A stretch of DNA of 64,000 bases from Symmetrospora coprosmae (GCA_008802785.1 VUYT01000009.1:434001-498000), one strand, 5' to 3'. Counted from the first letter of the stretch, positions 34,413 through 46,140 are shown. Translations and numbers: made by a program. Notes: generated from the letters alone by a model not told the origin.

Positions 34413-37402
34413 CTACAAGCCAAAGTCGCCGCCAGTTCCGACCATCTCCAAGACTGCCTCCTTTGCCCACTGCACCACCTCGCTCTTGCTGCATTCCTTT
34501 CGCATCTCGCGGCTGTTGTCGAGAAACCACGCGACGCCCTGCGCCAAGCCCCTGTTGCTCGTCGCCAGCTGCATGAAGATCGTCTCCAATGGAGCAGAGT
34601 CCCGTTCCGATGCGGACGCCAAAGAAGCCGGCACGACGAGAAGAGGCGATGCTGTCTGCGTCGAGAGGAAGAGCGAGGCGAGGAGGTGCGACAGGAAGCT
34701 TCGCGATGCGGGAAGCAGCGAGTGGAATGAGAGAGGCTGGGGTGGTACGTGCATTCAGCACGGACACCCAGCTGGGCAGGCAGCGTAACAGCAGACTGAC
34801 CTTGAGAATAGTCAAGCCAAGCCCGGCCTTTGCGCACCACCACGCGTACGCTTTCGCAATGTTCCTATTCTTCTTCTCGTCCGGCGGGCCGGTACCCGCG
34901 GCAGCGCTCTTGACCATCTCGGCTCCGCCGACATCGCTCTCGCCCAGTGCCCTGAAGTGGTCCCACAGGGCATACTGCAGTGTGATCTGGTACGAGTGCG
35001 TCGCCTGCGTCGAGCTGCTCGTAAGTAGGCGTGCGAGTATGAGCGTGTAGAACGGATTGTATGCCTTTTCGCTGCCGAGGCAGTGCAGGATGACACGGAC
35101 GACCTCGCGCTGCTGCACTTCGGTCAGATTAAGGCTGAGCAGGCGGTCGACTGCGTCAACGTAGTCCTGTGCATCGTCGACAAGGCGAGGTCAGAAGTAA
35201 CTAAGGCTGACGGCCAGTGACGAGCGAGACACCTACCTCGCTGCTCATGATGGCCACGAAAATCTTGCGGCGAATGTCCGTGTTCATGCCTTGCTTCTTG
35301 GCGAGGCGGAGGAGCATGGCTTCTTTCGAAGTCGCCGATGCCGCATCGCCGACCTTCAGTTGGCGAGACTGCGAGTTGATGTCCCGGAACTCTGCCTGCT
35401 TGTCCACGAGAGGATTTCCCGACCATGCAGCGCCAACAAGCCACCATTTGCCCTTTGTCGACGCAGAGCGGAGATCCTGCAGCGAGATGCGGAGGGGCTC
35501 GTTCGGAGCTGTGCGCCATGAGTAGCACAGGTCAGCTAGGTTTGCAAGCCTGCATGGTTCGGACGGCACGCACCCGAGCTCTTCTTGGCTAGATTTGTGA
35601 TGAAACGCTTCAAGTTGGCCTCGGCATCTGCCGCGACCCCTGTAGCCGGCTTCATCTTGTTATTGCGGAGATTTGTGAGGGTCTCAATCATGAATCGCGT
35701 GCGGGAGCTATAAGTACGTGGAAAATATCGTTCAGCACGCGGCCAAATCCAGGTCAGAGCTGTCCGACCCACCTCTGGCTCTTTGCGTCGATACCACTCT
35801 GCTGCCCCTGGACCAGCTGGATGATCTGCTTGAGCGCGGTAGGATCGTCGTGCCGGAGCTGCGTCCCTGATACTGCAAGCAGACAGGCGGGTCAGCCGGT
35901 CACGCAGGTGTCTCATAGTATGTATGGATATTGCCCACCTTTCAGAATCCTGAGGAGCGCCTCCACATCGGCCTCTTTCAAGCCATTGCTGATGAACTCC
36001 TTGACGAGGTCAAAGACGAGTCCCGCAGCAATGACCTGCAGGTTGTACATCTCTGCCAGGAACACAACCAGGTTCAAGCGCTTCTTGTCTGCGTTCTCCC
36101 GGCCCGTCTCGGTCTCGGCGTCTAGATCGCGAATGACACGGTCTACGAGCGTCGCGGCGAGCTCTTTCCCGCCTGACGCGGCCATGCCGCCGACGATGCC
36201 CGTGCTCAGCAATTTCGCAAGACCGGCGAGGACGACCACCTGCGTCTCCCCGATTCCTTCGCCAGATGCCGACACAATCTCGATGATGAGCGAGACGAGG
36301 AGCGCGTTGATTGACGCGCGATTATGCGCTAGGTAGATCGAGTGCAGCGAGGTCGGGTCTGTGGGGTGTAGGATGAGAGTGGGGAAGGACGTAGGCGAGA
36401 GTCGATTGAGGAGACCGAGAAGCTGCCGCCGGAGACGGGGGTCGTGGACTGGTTCGGCAGGTGCGGATGCCGGCGAGGCGGAAGCTGCGGCCGCGGCGGC
36501 TGCTTCTGCTTCTTGCTGGCGACGCAACGCAGGCGGGATGTAGCGCGTCGCAAGCGCTGAGGCTGTGGAGTCGCCGACGACTGCCTCTTCATGTGCAGGG
36601 CTCTCGCCCGATGCCTTTTGCTGCGCTGCCTGTTCCTCGTCGGCGATTCCTCCCCACTCGCCATCGTCTTCATCCTCCGTATGGAAGTCGGACAGCTCGG
36701 CTTCCGACATGATCTTCTCGTCATCCTCATTCCCACTACCGTCGTTCTCCACCATGTCAATGTCCTCTTCTGCCATTTCGTCATCGTCGTCTTCTTCTGC
36801 TGAATCCAAGCCGTCTTGCTCGCTGCCGGATTCCCCTTCGCCAAACAGGTCCTCATCCAGCTGATCCAGGTCGTCCAGGAGATCTGCAGTGCGTCAAGGA
36901 ACCTCGCATAAGCCGCGGCATTGCCTTTGTGCGCGACCGGCCAGCACTCACCGTCCAGGCCGTCCTCCTGCATCTCCTTGCTCTTGCCCGCGCCGAGCTT
37001 GTACTCGAGCCAGGCAATTTCTGCATCCTCCTCCTCCTCCTTTGCGGATCTCACTCCAGACGGGTTCGCAGCTGCTCTGCCTTTGCCCTTTGCGCCACGC
37101 GACGACGATGTCGACGGGTCAGCTTTTTCGAGGAGTCGCTGGAGGGGTGTCCGGTGGTCGGGCGCGACCTTTGTGCGCTGGGACGTCGACGCGAGGCCTT
37201 CGGCATTGTTGCCATCCTTGTTCGAGCTGCCCTTCTTGCGCTTCCTTGCTGCTGTTGCTGCTGGATTGCTCTCCTGGGTGCTGCTCGACGGTCGCGGCGC
37301 CTCTTTTGCCACTGGCTGCTGCTGCTCGACTGCTGCTGCCCGCTGCTTCCCTTTTCCCTTGATGTCGACGAGGGAAGGCTGCTTCGATGGCAATGAATGC
37401 GA

Positions 37403-37435
<33 letters not shown>

Positions 37436-37642
37436 CTGCCTGTCATCCCTCCTGCGCTGCTTCCTCCCCAGCACACTCGTCGACGCGGCCCCTCCTGCTC
37501 TGCTGGATGCAGGCGCGTCGAGCTTGCCGAGCGAGACGAGCTCATCTTTGAGACTTGATGGCAACAGGGTCGTCTTGCGGACATGATATGGCACAGAGGA
37601 CTGCCCGCGTCCACCTCGGCCGCCGTTCTGGTGTCGTGGCAT
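34413..37642 (-). CDS. SGD1: Ribosome biogenesis factor NOM1/SGD1 (MIF4G and MA3 domains)
   Basis: Nucleolar protein needed for small-subunit rRNA processing. Seven exons (37642-36952, 36883-35939, 35872-35773, 35707-35574, 35508-35237, 35166-34801, 34736-34413) give 943 residues. The N-terminus is basic with a run of ten glutamines near 37410-37430, then acidic stretches (LLDDLDQLDEDLFGEGE). The MIF4G part starts RYIPPALRRQ and LRRQLLGLLNRLSPTSFPTL and continues EMYNLQVIAAGLVFDLVKEF. The MA3 part has TDIRRKIFVAIMSSEDYVDA and QQREVVRVILHCLGSEKAYN, PFYTLILARLL. All intron phases agree. The order acidic region, MIF4G, MA3 is diagnostic of Nom1/Sgd1. Confidence 0.93.
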
Positions 37643-37837
37643 GATGTTACTGATGGGGTAAAGCCGAGCGAACTACAGGGTTCGCCGACAGCGTGCACTA
37701 CTGAGGCCATCCATCCCGCCAAACTCTCGTAAATCTCGGAGTCTCTGCGCATCCATCCAACTACCATTGCACTTCAAAAGCAGTGCCAGCTTTGCTAGAT
37801 TGCTACTGCCATGTCCCCGTACCCATGCTCACTTTAT

Positions 37838-38851
37838 CTAATCCTCATCGAGCTCCAGCTTGAATCGGTCCTGCAGGCTCTCCTTGCCCATCATCACGAG
37901 CTCCTTGCGCACCGCCTCTTCTGTAACACCCGGATTGTCCTCCCTGAAGAGGTCCATCGACGTCTTGCCGCCCTGGATCCCAGCCTCCTGGTAGTGGCTG
38001 GGCCCGCTCTCAACCTCCAGAAATCCGCGCCATGCAGAGAGAACGAGCCCATGCTTCTTGAGCGTCCCTCCCAGCGTAACGATAATGCGCGCGACTTTGT
38101 TGGCGGTGAGTCCCTCGGGAAAGGAGAATTCGAGCTCTTTGATTGGCAGGGTGGAGAGCTTCTCGAGGAGAGGGCCGAAGCCGTCGGAATCCTTGCCGTA
38201 GAATTCGACATAGGGCATGTACAGGCTCTCGAGTCGAGTGTAGCCCTCGAGCGTCGCCAGCAGCATCTCGCTCAGATACGAGGGACGCTCTCCGCCCAGA
38301 GCGTAGCACATGGACGAGAGCGGTGATCCGTACGTGAGCTTCTTGGGATTGGCGAGGCGGTAGAGAGGCATGTACTCCAAGGGATGATCTCGGGCGTCGC
38401 CAGTGTCGTAATCGATGCCAAAGGCAATACTGAGCGCATCGAGATTGCCAAGGTGTCGCTCGAGCAGCGCTTGGGTCCGATGAGACAGGTTGGACCCGCC
38501 AACGTCGTTGGAGCCCAGCTTCGAGCTGGTCGGCGGTCGGAGTCCGAAGAAGCGCACAGTTCCAGGAGCGACCTTGTTCAGGCCAGACTTGCTGCTCGCC
38601 CAGAATGCGAACTTGCCGTACTTGTCGAATTCGGCGTGCGCGTAGATGCACTCGTTGGCGAGGACGGACAGACGCTTCGAAACGACAGCGACGCTCTTCC
38701 AGGTCGTGACGTTGTCGACGTGGTGCAGGACGCGGCTCAGGAGTTCGTTGGGCAGATCCAGGAGCTGGAGGGGCGCCATCTTTGCTTTGCGAGCGGTCCT
38801 GTCGCAAGACGAGCGGAGAAGGCGTTCGGTCGCGGTCAGCGAGGCGTCCAT
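37838..38851 (-). CDS. F-box domain protein
   Basis: Single-exon gene of 337 residues (313 if started at the in-frame ATG at 38779). The N-terminal F-box reads LLDLPNELLSRVLHHVDNVT, then WKSVAVVSKRLSVLANE, expected to bind Skp1 in an SCF ubiquitin ligase. The rest has leucine-rich spacing (LLERHLGNLDALSIAFG, LEGYTRLESLYMPYVEF, LSTLPIKELEFSFPEGL), consistent with degenerate leucine-rich repeats as the substrate-binding part. Nothing indicates the substrate. It lies between NOM1 and TOP3 on the same strand. Confidence 0.8.
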   Translation of the reverse strand: MDASLTATERLLRSSCDRTARKAKMAPLQLLDLPNELLSRVLHHVDNVTTWKSVAVVSKRLSVLANECIYAHAEFDKYGKFAFWASSKSGLNKVAPGTVRFFGLRPPTSSKLGSNDVGGSNLSHRTQALLERHLGNLDALSIAFGIDYDTGDARDHPLEYMPLYRLANPKKLTYGSPLSSMCYALGGERPSYLSEMLLATLEGYTRLESLYMPYVEFYGKDSDGFGPLLEKLSTLPIKELEFSFPEGLTANKVARIIVTLGGTLKKHGLVLSAWRGFLEVESGPSHYQEAGIQGGKTSMDLFREDNPGVTEEAVRKELVMMGKESLQDRFKLELDED

Positions 38852-39194
38852 GCGCGAGCCGCCTTCATTTGCACGGTGAGCGATGCTCACGACTGCCGAC
38901 GAGTCTTTGCCATCGCGTTGCTTCCTGTCGCCCTCCAGCAGATGTGTTGGGGTTGCGGAGGCAAGAGGCGAGAGCGTCTGAGGATCCTGAGGGATCAGTG
39001 GCGAACAGCTTGCGACTGCACCGCCATGCGACTTCTGAGGACTAGACAATAACGGAATGACAGACACTCTGCTACACTGATACTGCCCGTCTCTTGCTAT
39101 GCTTGTGTACCTATGCTTGAGCACGCCGCTGAATGAAGAAGCTCGAATAAAAAACGACGATGAAACGGAACGCACTGGCACTCCTCCACCGTTC
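38852..39194. other. Intergenic, nothing recognised
   Basis: 343 bases between the TOP3 stop and the F-box start, both on the minus strand; presumed F-box promoter. Confidence 0.5.
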
Positions 39195-42100
39195 TCAATC
39201 ATAGTAACTCTCATACTCGTCCATCCCGAGCAGGTCGCCCGCTTTCTTCCTCCCTCCGGTACCGGATGCCTTGCTGCCACGAGCTCGTCCACCGCGTGTT
39301 TTGCCGCCTCTGCCTCGCGTCGAGCCGCCTGACGTCTTGCCCCGCTTGCTGGGTCGACTGTTGTACCCGCCGTCGCCATTGCCGTTCGGTGCATTGGTGC
39401 AGTCCCGGCTGTAGTGGCCTGTGACACTACGCAGTCAGCCTTTGGCGCACCTGGCAAGACTGCTCGTAGACCCACCTTCCTCGCCACACTTGAAGCAGGC
39501 ACCACTTGCTCCGCCGCCGCCGTTCTGACCCTTCTGTGGACACGCATTGCTCCAGTGGTCCGATGATCCGCAGGTGAAGCACTCGCCCTTGCCACTCGCG
39601 CCTGCGCCGGCACCGTAACCGTAACCAACCCCTTGGCCGCCATTGGAGCCGTTGCCGCCTGGATTCGGACAGTCTTTGCTCCAGTGCCCCTCCTCGCCGC
39701 ACTACGAGTAATGGAAGCAAAATCAGCATGTACTGAGGTAGAGATTGCGGGGGTGCCCACCTTGTAACATCCGCCACTGGCACCTCCGCCACTTTGCTGG
39801 CCGTTGTAGCCCTGATTGCTGTTGGCAGCTGCCGCGCCGTTACCGCCCGCATTTGGGCAATCCTTGCTCCAATGTCCTTCATCGCCGCACTGGAAGAGAT
39901 GGAAGAGGATTCAGCAATGGCGTGCACGGCCTCCAGGCGAACATGTACCTTGTAGCACGCGCCACTGGCACCTCCACCACTGCCACCCTGACCGCCGTAG
40001 CCTTGGTTGGCATTACCAGCTCGGCTGGGTCCAGCGCCGCTGTTGTTCTTGTTCGGACAGTTGCTGCTCCAGTGGCCTTCTCCGCCGCACTGATCGCAGA
40101 GTGGAGGGTCAGCGGAAAGTCGACATGAACAAGCCATGCCTGGACTCACCGAGAAGCACGACACATTGGCAGCGCCGCCTCCGCTCTGCGAAGTGGGAGC
40201 GTTGGATCTGCTGTTGCCGCCGTAGCCTCCGTTGTTGACTGGCACTGCATTCTGGTCTCCCCACTCGAAGCTGTCGGTGCAGGGTAGGCTTCAGCTCGTC
40301 TCTTACCGTCAGAGTCAAGACGAGCAACGCACAACTTGCACTGCGAGGCTTTGCTGATCTTGCTGCAGATCCAGAAGGTGCGCCCCTTGTTGTCTCCTTC
40401 CTTGCCCGATATCTTGCTGACTGCGACGAGGTCGCACCGGCACCGCGGTGCCTGTTCGACAAAGGCCCCTCCGGCGACGCTTCCTGCACTGCGCCTACTC
40501 GCCATCCCACTGCCACTGCCTCCGCCGCCGTTATTGTTCTCATTCAGGTCGGCCCATTCGAAATAGCCGCATCCCTCTCCTTGCGGTTTTGGGCATGCGT
40601 GGAATTGGCGGCCTTGGTTGTCGCCTTGCTTGACAACGGTGCGAAGGATGGTGCTTTCGCCGCACCCGCAAATCTTGTCGTCTGCGATATCATGGGACGC
40701 TTGTCAGCTGGAAGTTAGGTCGCCAGGCATTCTGCAACTCCGCTGGACGCACCTTCCTCGCCAGGCGCAGGCCTTTTCTGCCCCTGGAAGCGCGGTGCAG
40801 AGGCAGGACCTCCTCCTCCGTAACCGCCATTTCCTTGCTGCGCATTGCTGCCGCTGCCATTACCGTTACCATCTGCCCAGTCGAAGAAACCGCATCCTTC
40901 ACCCTGAGGCTTGGGACAGGCGGAGAACTGGCGGTCTTTGTTCGGGCCATCTTTCCGGACGGTGCGCTGCACAGCGGGCTCGCCGCACTTGCAGAGCTTG
41001 TCTTCTGCTGGCAAAAGCAGATAGAGGGTGTCAGCGAAGGTCGAACTGCTTGAGCGTGAGGACAGACTCACCTGTTCCGTTGCCATTGTCGCGCTCAAAG
41101 CGAGGAGCGGGTGCCGCTCTCGGCGGCCTAGGAGGAGGAGGTCTCCTTCCATTGTCTCCGCCCCCTGCATTCCCTCCGCCCCGACCGCCACCTCTTCCTC
41201 GAGCAGCAGGAGCAGCCCCACGACCGCGCCCTCCCTTGCCACCGCGGCCGGCTCCGCCTCCGTGGCCCCCGGGCCCTCCGCCGCCTCCGCCAAAGTCGTC
41301 GTTGTCATCGCCAGGAGGAGGTCCGGCTCCATCGTCATACTCGTCTTCCTCGTCGCCGGGGCCATTGACGACATTCTGAGGCGCGCCTCCACCTTGTCCT
41401 TCAATGTACTCGCGGACGGACTGCACGAGGGAGAAGTGCAAGTCAGTCATGACAAAAGCATGCGGGTAAGGCGAGTCCGCTCACCCCAACAAGCGTGCCG
41501 AACTGCGCCTTCGTTTTGAGATACAGCTCGCGGTACTCCTCGACGCACTCGTTGATGACGTCCGTCTTGCTCCTCTCCCCATCGCAGATAAGGACCATGC
41601 GCTGCTCCGTCTCTGCGCGCAGGAACGGCTTGGACAGGCTCTTCTCAAACCCGATGCGGTTGTACCCCTCGACGAGGCCGATGCCCAGCGTAGACGGGAC
41701 GAGGTAGTCCCTCCCACCCTGCCGCTGGCGCATGGCGTACGAGCGGTCGATGATTGTGCTGATGTGCTGCGCGATCGTCGCGTCCGTCCCGATCCCGTTC
41801 TTGTCCATGAGCGAGACGAGGTCCGCCTCGGTGAGCAGATTCGGGCGTGTCGTCTGCCCGTCGCGCATCTCGCACACGGTCGGCATGAAGCGCTCGCCAG
41901 CTTGGAAATTCGGAATGTGCATCCCCTCCCAGCGGTCGTAGGGGAAGACGTCGAGGTAGTTGCGCTGGTGGACGATCAGGCCTGTATGGGAAGGGCCACC
42001 GACGCAGTGTCAGCAGGTGTCAGGCAGGCGGAATGAGGAAGAGACTCACCGGATGCAGTGAATGCTTCTCCGGCAATCTCAATGTCGACCTCGGTCTTTG

Positions 42101-43665
42101 CTCCCGTTGCGTTCTTGGAGCACGCAGCAAGGTAGCGCCGCGTAATGTACTCGTATACGCGCTTCTCATCTCCTTGCAAGTTGCCATTGTGCTGAACGGG
42201 GTGGATGGGCGGATGGGCTTTGTCGTTCTTCTTGCCCATCTTTGGGCGCTCGAATCCGCCGTTCTGGAGAGCTGTGGCGAACGCACCCCACTGCGTGTCC
42301 GCCGTCTGCCTGGCAATGAGTTCCAGGTGGTCGAATGCCGGGTCAAATTGGTCTGTCTCTGTGCGCGGGTACGAGCAGAGACCCTTGTGGTACAGCGACT
42401 CGGCCGCGTCGAGGATCTTCTTCGGTGGGAGGCGGAGCAGGCGAGACCCGTGCTTCTGCAGCTCGACCGTCGTGAGCGGGTATGGTTTCCTGGGTGGGCG
42501 ACAAAGGCGTGAGTGCGGTCCTTTCCCCGTTTGAGCGGCGGCACCCACCACTTGGACGTCGGCCTGGTCACGACATTCTTGACCTCTGCTTCCGGCTGCA
42601 GCACGCACTGCTCGAACAGGACGAGGACGGCCGCGTGGTCAAAGAGGCGGTTCCGCTTCCAGCTGAAGTGGACATTGAAGGCGTCTCTCTCGAGCGCGAC
42701 GTAGATCTGCCAGAAGTCCTCTGGTACGAAGTTCTGCACTTTTTGGTACTGGTCCACGACAAAGCCGAGCGTCGGGAATTGGCAGGGTCCTGTCGCTCAA
42801 GGTGTCAGCGAGGGCTATAGAAGGAGGAAGGTAAGGACACGCACCGTAGCTGACGACGCCCTCGAGGACATCACGAAAGTGGTTCTGCAGCCCAAGTGTC
42901 TGGACACGCGTGAGGGCTGCGCCTATCCGGAGGTCGAGATGGGTGCGCGCTTCGACGGCTGCAGCCTGGCGCAGGTCGAGAGCATGTGTGTTTCGTGCTG
43001 CGTGGTGTATTTGACTGTTGTTACGATGGGGGATGGTTAGCAAGAGTAGAGGCGGCAGGCGCCGGAAAGACCCACGCTGCAATGATGGCAGAGAAGCGCG
43101 CCCGGGTGACCTTGATGCGCGGATTGGCCTTTTTGCACGCGTTGGCCACCTCTGAACCAATGTGCTCCCCTTCCCTGTCGCAATCTGTCCAGATCATGAC
43201 CTCCTGCGCCCGCGCTGCCTCGTTCCGGAGGTTTCTCTCGACTGTTTGCATGTCCTGAGGCATAGGTGGAAGGGGATCAGCCTGGTCCTGCTCGCACAAT
43301 GCAGGGACAGCCCACCTCCGACACGTAAGTCATGATGGGCGCGTCGAGGAGCTGGTACGGGTCGCACGAGTGCCACTTTCTGTACTCTGCTGGGAAGTCG
43401 TTGCTCGTGAGGTGGCCGAGGACGGACGTGACGGTGAAGTCGGTGAAGGGTCCGCCATTGGCGTTCATGCGGTAGCTAAAGTCGCAGTTCTTGATGTACT
43501 TGTTGGGCGAGTTGCGCTGGGGGTGTGCGTGTGCGTTAGTCGTCGATAGCAGCGGCCAGCAGATACACACGGCTGCGCGCTCACCGTCGTGAACTGGCCG
43601 CCGGACAGGATCTGGGCAATGCTGCGGGCCACTGATGGCTTCTCAGCCACGGCGAGCACCTTCAT
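39195..43665 (-). CDS. TOP3: DNA topoisomerase III with RGG, triple GRF and CCHC zinc-finger tail
   Basis: Type IA topoisomerase that acts with RecQ helicase and Rmi1 to dissolve joined DNA molecules. Fifteen exons, first 43665-43585, last 39418-39195, give 1199 residues with every phase consistent. The Toprim domain opens VLAVAEKPSVARSIAQIL and has WTDCDREGEHIGSEV (metal-binding DxD). The catalytic tyrosine is in CSYPRTETDQFD; core motifs GPCQFPTLGFVVDQY and NGIGTDATIAQHI follow. The tail, about 550 residues, holds a Gly/Arg RGG region; three GRF fingers starting LCKCGEPAVQ, ICGCGESTIL and PRCRCDLVAV (GRF3 ends FFEWGD across intron 40271-40332); and five CCHC knuckles, among them CYKCGDEGHWSKDC, CFTCGSSDHWSNAC and CFKCGEEGHYSRDC. 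Yeast Top3 lacks such a tail. Confidence 0.95.
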
Positions 43666-44017
43666 CCTGTCACATATCCTGCTGATGCGTGTATGGGATA
43701 GTCGTGGTTGTGGTCGGGAGGAGAGCCGTAAGCGCGCCTACTCTTGGAGGAGCTGCCGTCATCTACAGTAGCGCCACCGGGATGCGCAGACGCGTCACGT
43801 CCCTGCAGCTCCTTCCGTTTCAACCAACTGGATCGCGTACCGCAGCAAGCTGCATATTCTGAACGGAAGTACACGCACAGCAACACAGTGCAGCTCGCGG
43901 CAAGAAGCAGTCGGTCATCCGCAGTCGGTCGCAGGCTGCTCTCCACCCTCTCTCGGTCGTGCCCTGTCGGATGATACCCCTGGTTCAGCGACCCGGCAGA
44001 ACGGATGACACGTCGAA
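43666..44017. promoter_or_regulatory. Divergent promoter of TOP3 and the RING/GRF gene
   Basis: 352 bases between divergent starts. It contains ACGCGT at 43790-43795, the Mlu-box core bound by the MBF cell-cycle factor in yeasts. This is a single copy and its use here is inference. Confidence 0.5.
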
Positions 44018-45516
44018 ATGGCGGCTAGCTACATCCTGCGCATCGGGCCGCTGCCTGCTGCGTACAATCTCTCGCAGATACACGATGTGAGCTTCTCATC
44101 GTGGCGTTCCTTCGGCTCGGCCTCTCGCTAAGCATGTTTCGGCCCTTCCTTCGTGCCTCAGGAGCTGCCGGTAGATGACCAGTCTAGGCAATTGTGGACA
44201 ACGGAGGACCAGAGGAGTGCAGACGGGGGAAATGGTTCTGTTCGTCTTCACCGAGCTGAGGCACGTCGAGATGGCCGAGCTCGTATTGCAGTGAGGCTCT
44301 TCCTGATGGTCTCTGCACAGGGGATACCGACTAACGAGCTGTGACGATTCAGAAACTTCACTCTTCCACCGGGGGCTGCTATATGCCAGGGTCACGCACC
44401 TCTTCCGGCGGCCATGTCACTTGCCACACTCGGAGCTGGCGACTCCGTCGAGTCGGCACAGGCAACCAGTTCTGGAGGGCAGGGAAACAAACGAGCCCGA
44501 GAAGATGACCCGCACGAGGGTAGCGGCAGACACAGTTCACCTTCTCTCCACCCCTTCCACCGTGCATCCACACTGGAGCTCGCAAGCGAGCTGTCGTGTG
44601 CGATTTGCTCGGAGGTGATGGTTACGCCGGTCAATTTACACTGCGGACATGGCTTCTGCGAATATTGCATCCTGGACTGGTTCGTTCGAGGGGTAAGTGT
44701 ACATCGGGAGTAGCTGTTCTTCGGCACCATTCTGAAGCGAAATCTGCTATCTCCAGAATCGAGAGTGCCCGATTTGTCGGAAGATACACCATGGCGAGCC
44801 GGTTAGAAGCTACATCATCGATGCGGTGATTGACAAGCATGTAAGTCTACAGGAAGAGAATGAGATTCATGCCGTCTAGACTGACAGAGAGCTTCTCCTG
44901 TGTGTTCAGCTCGAGGCTGTCTATCACGCTACGGTGGAGCGAGAGGGAGAGCAGGAGGCCAAAGCGGCACGCGCAGCGCGCAAGACACTGATGGCAGCCA
45001 GGTCCGGCAATGTCGCCGCTTCCACGAGCGATGCAGTCGGCCCCGAGCCGGATGACGCTCCCGTCCTCGCTCCTGACGCTGGCGCCCCTGCCCCGCTCGC
45101 CAATCTATTACACCCATCCGTTGTCCCCGTCGCAGCTCCCACGGCCCAGCCTGCACTCGCTCTACCTGCAACTACACGAGAGCCTGCGCGCGCTGCTGCT
45201 CCTGCCCGCAGAGCTCCGCGTTGTCGATGCGATGTTCCTGCTATAAGCAGGACTGTCATTAAAGACGGAGCCAATAAGGGCCGCCCGTTCTGGGTCTGCG
45301 GCAAGAGGAGGTGGACAGGATGCGGGTTGTAGGTCAAGTGGTTGCTCTGGTAGGCTCATCGCCCTTATCTGAAGTTACTGAACTCATGCTTGTCTCATAT
45401 ACAGTTTCGAATGGGGAGATGGCATTGCTGCGCGATTCACTACGTATACAGCCGGAAGCTCAGGAAGTTCTGGAGTTGCCACAAGGAGAGATCAGCGCAA
45501 TGTGGATTGTGAGTGA
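44018..45516 (+). CDS. RING finger protein with C-terminal GRF zinc finger
   Basis: Predicted ubiquitin E3 ligase with a nucleic-acid-binding finger. A C3HC4 RING reads CAICSEVMVTPVNLHCGHGF, then CEYCILDWFVRG and ECPICRK. A short charged helix and an Ala/Pro-rich linker follow. The C-terminal GRF finger is CRCDVPAISRTVIKDGANKG, then RPFWVCGKRRWTGCGFFEWG. Firm exons: 44175-44290, 44353-44692, 44757-44840, 44910-45328, 45405-45516 (356 residues from the ATG at 44175). An upstream exon 44018-44086 (MAASYILRIGPLPAAYNLSQ) joins in frame via an 88-base intron and would give 379; the start is therefore uncertain. The region before the RING is unrecognised. It is divergent from TOP3, whose third GRF resembles this one. 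Confidence 0.83.
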
Positions 45517-46140
45517 TGTCATCGTACCTCGAGCCGTCTGCTTTGCTGAGATGGCCGCATCCGATAACGCCATGGGTACAGTTTCCGAATGAGATTGAGC
45601 TAGGGCTGTGCGGCAAGACGCAGTAAGACAGGCGATAGGGGCAAGGCACGGCGGGTGAGGAGGTCGGGGAGCAGAGCCAATCGGAGCAAGATGAGAGGGC
45701 AGATTTCCATGCCAGGGTCTGGCATTGAGCCCAGGGCGCGGGAAGGGCGGGGCTGTCTCCATGGGGAGTAATAGCCGTAGGCACAAAACAAGACGCTCTT
45801 TTTCCATCAGACGGAAAAAGAGGGAGGAGATTTTACACTGGTGACGAGGCCGCTGCTGCGCATGACATCAAAGGGGAACAAGGGTACAGACATCAGGAAG
45901 TTGTGTTTCGATTTTCAGACAGACGTATTTGCGGCTGAGCGAGAATGGCAGATTGACGCAGCAAGCTGCGCTATTACGCTGCACTTGCCGTCAATAGTTG
46001 CGCGACGACGAGAGATAGTCAATTGACGTTGGCGTGACCTTGCCTTGGATTCTCAACGACCTATCACCGACACTAATACAGACAACAGGCACATACTGAC
46101 GACAAAGACTGATCATTAACATGCGAGGTCGTCACTTTAC
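45517..46140. other. Convergent intergenic region
   Basis: 624 bases between the stops of the RING/GRF gene (+) and the GAS2 gene (-). It holds a perfect 10-base stem hairpin at 45796-45822 and one CGCAGC-AA-GCTGCG dyad at 45957-45970 like those clustered at 51473-51949. No gene was recognised. Confidence 0.6.
45796..45822. other. Inverted repeat, possible hairpin
   Basis: CTCTTTTTCC (45796-45805) and GGAAAAAGAG (45813-45822) pair perfectly around a 7-base loop. It lies about 280 bases past the RING/GRF stop and could mark an RNA 3'-end structure, but no function is shown. Confidence 0.5.

Noticed and set aside
40304-40332. GTAAGA donor at the end of TOP3 exon 10 (after ARLDSD)
   Set aside because: Using it breaks the phase of the next exon. 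The GTGCGT donor at 40332 keeps the frame and restores the FFEWGD end of the GRF finger.
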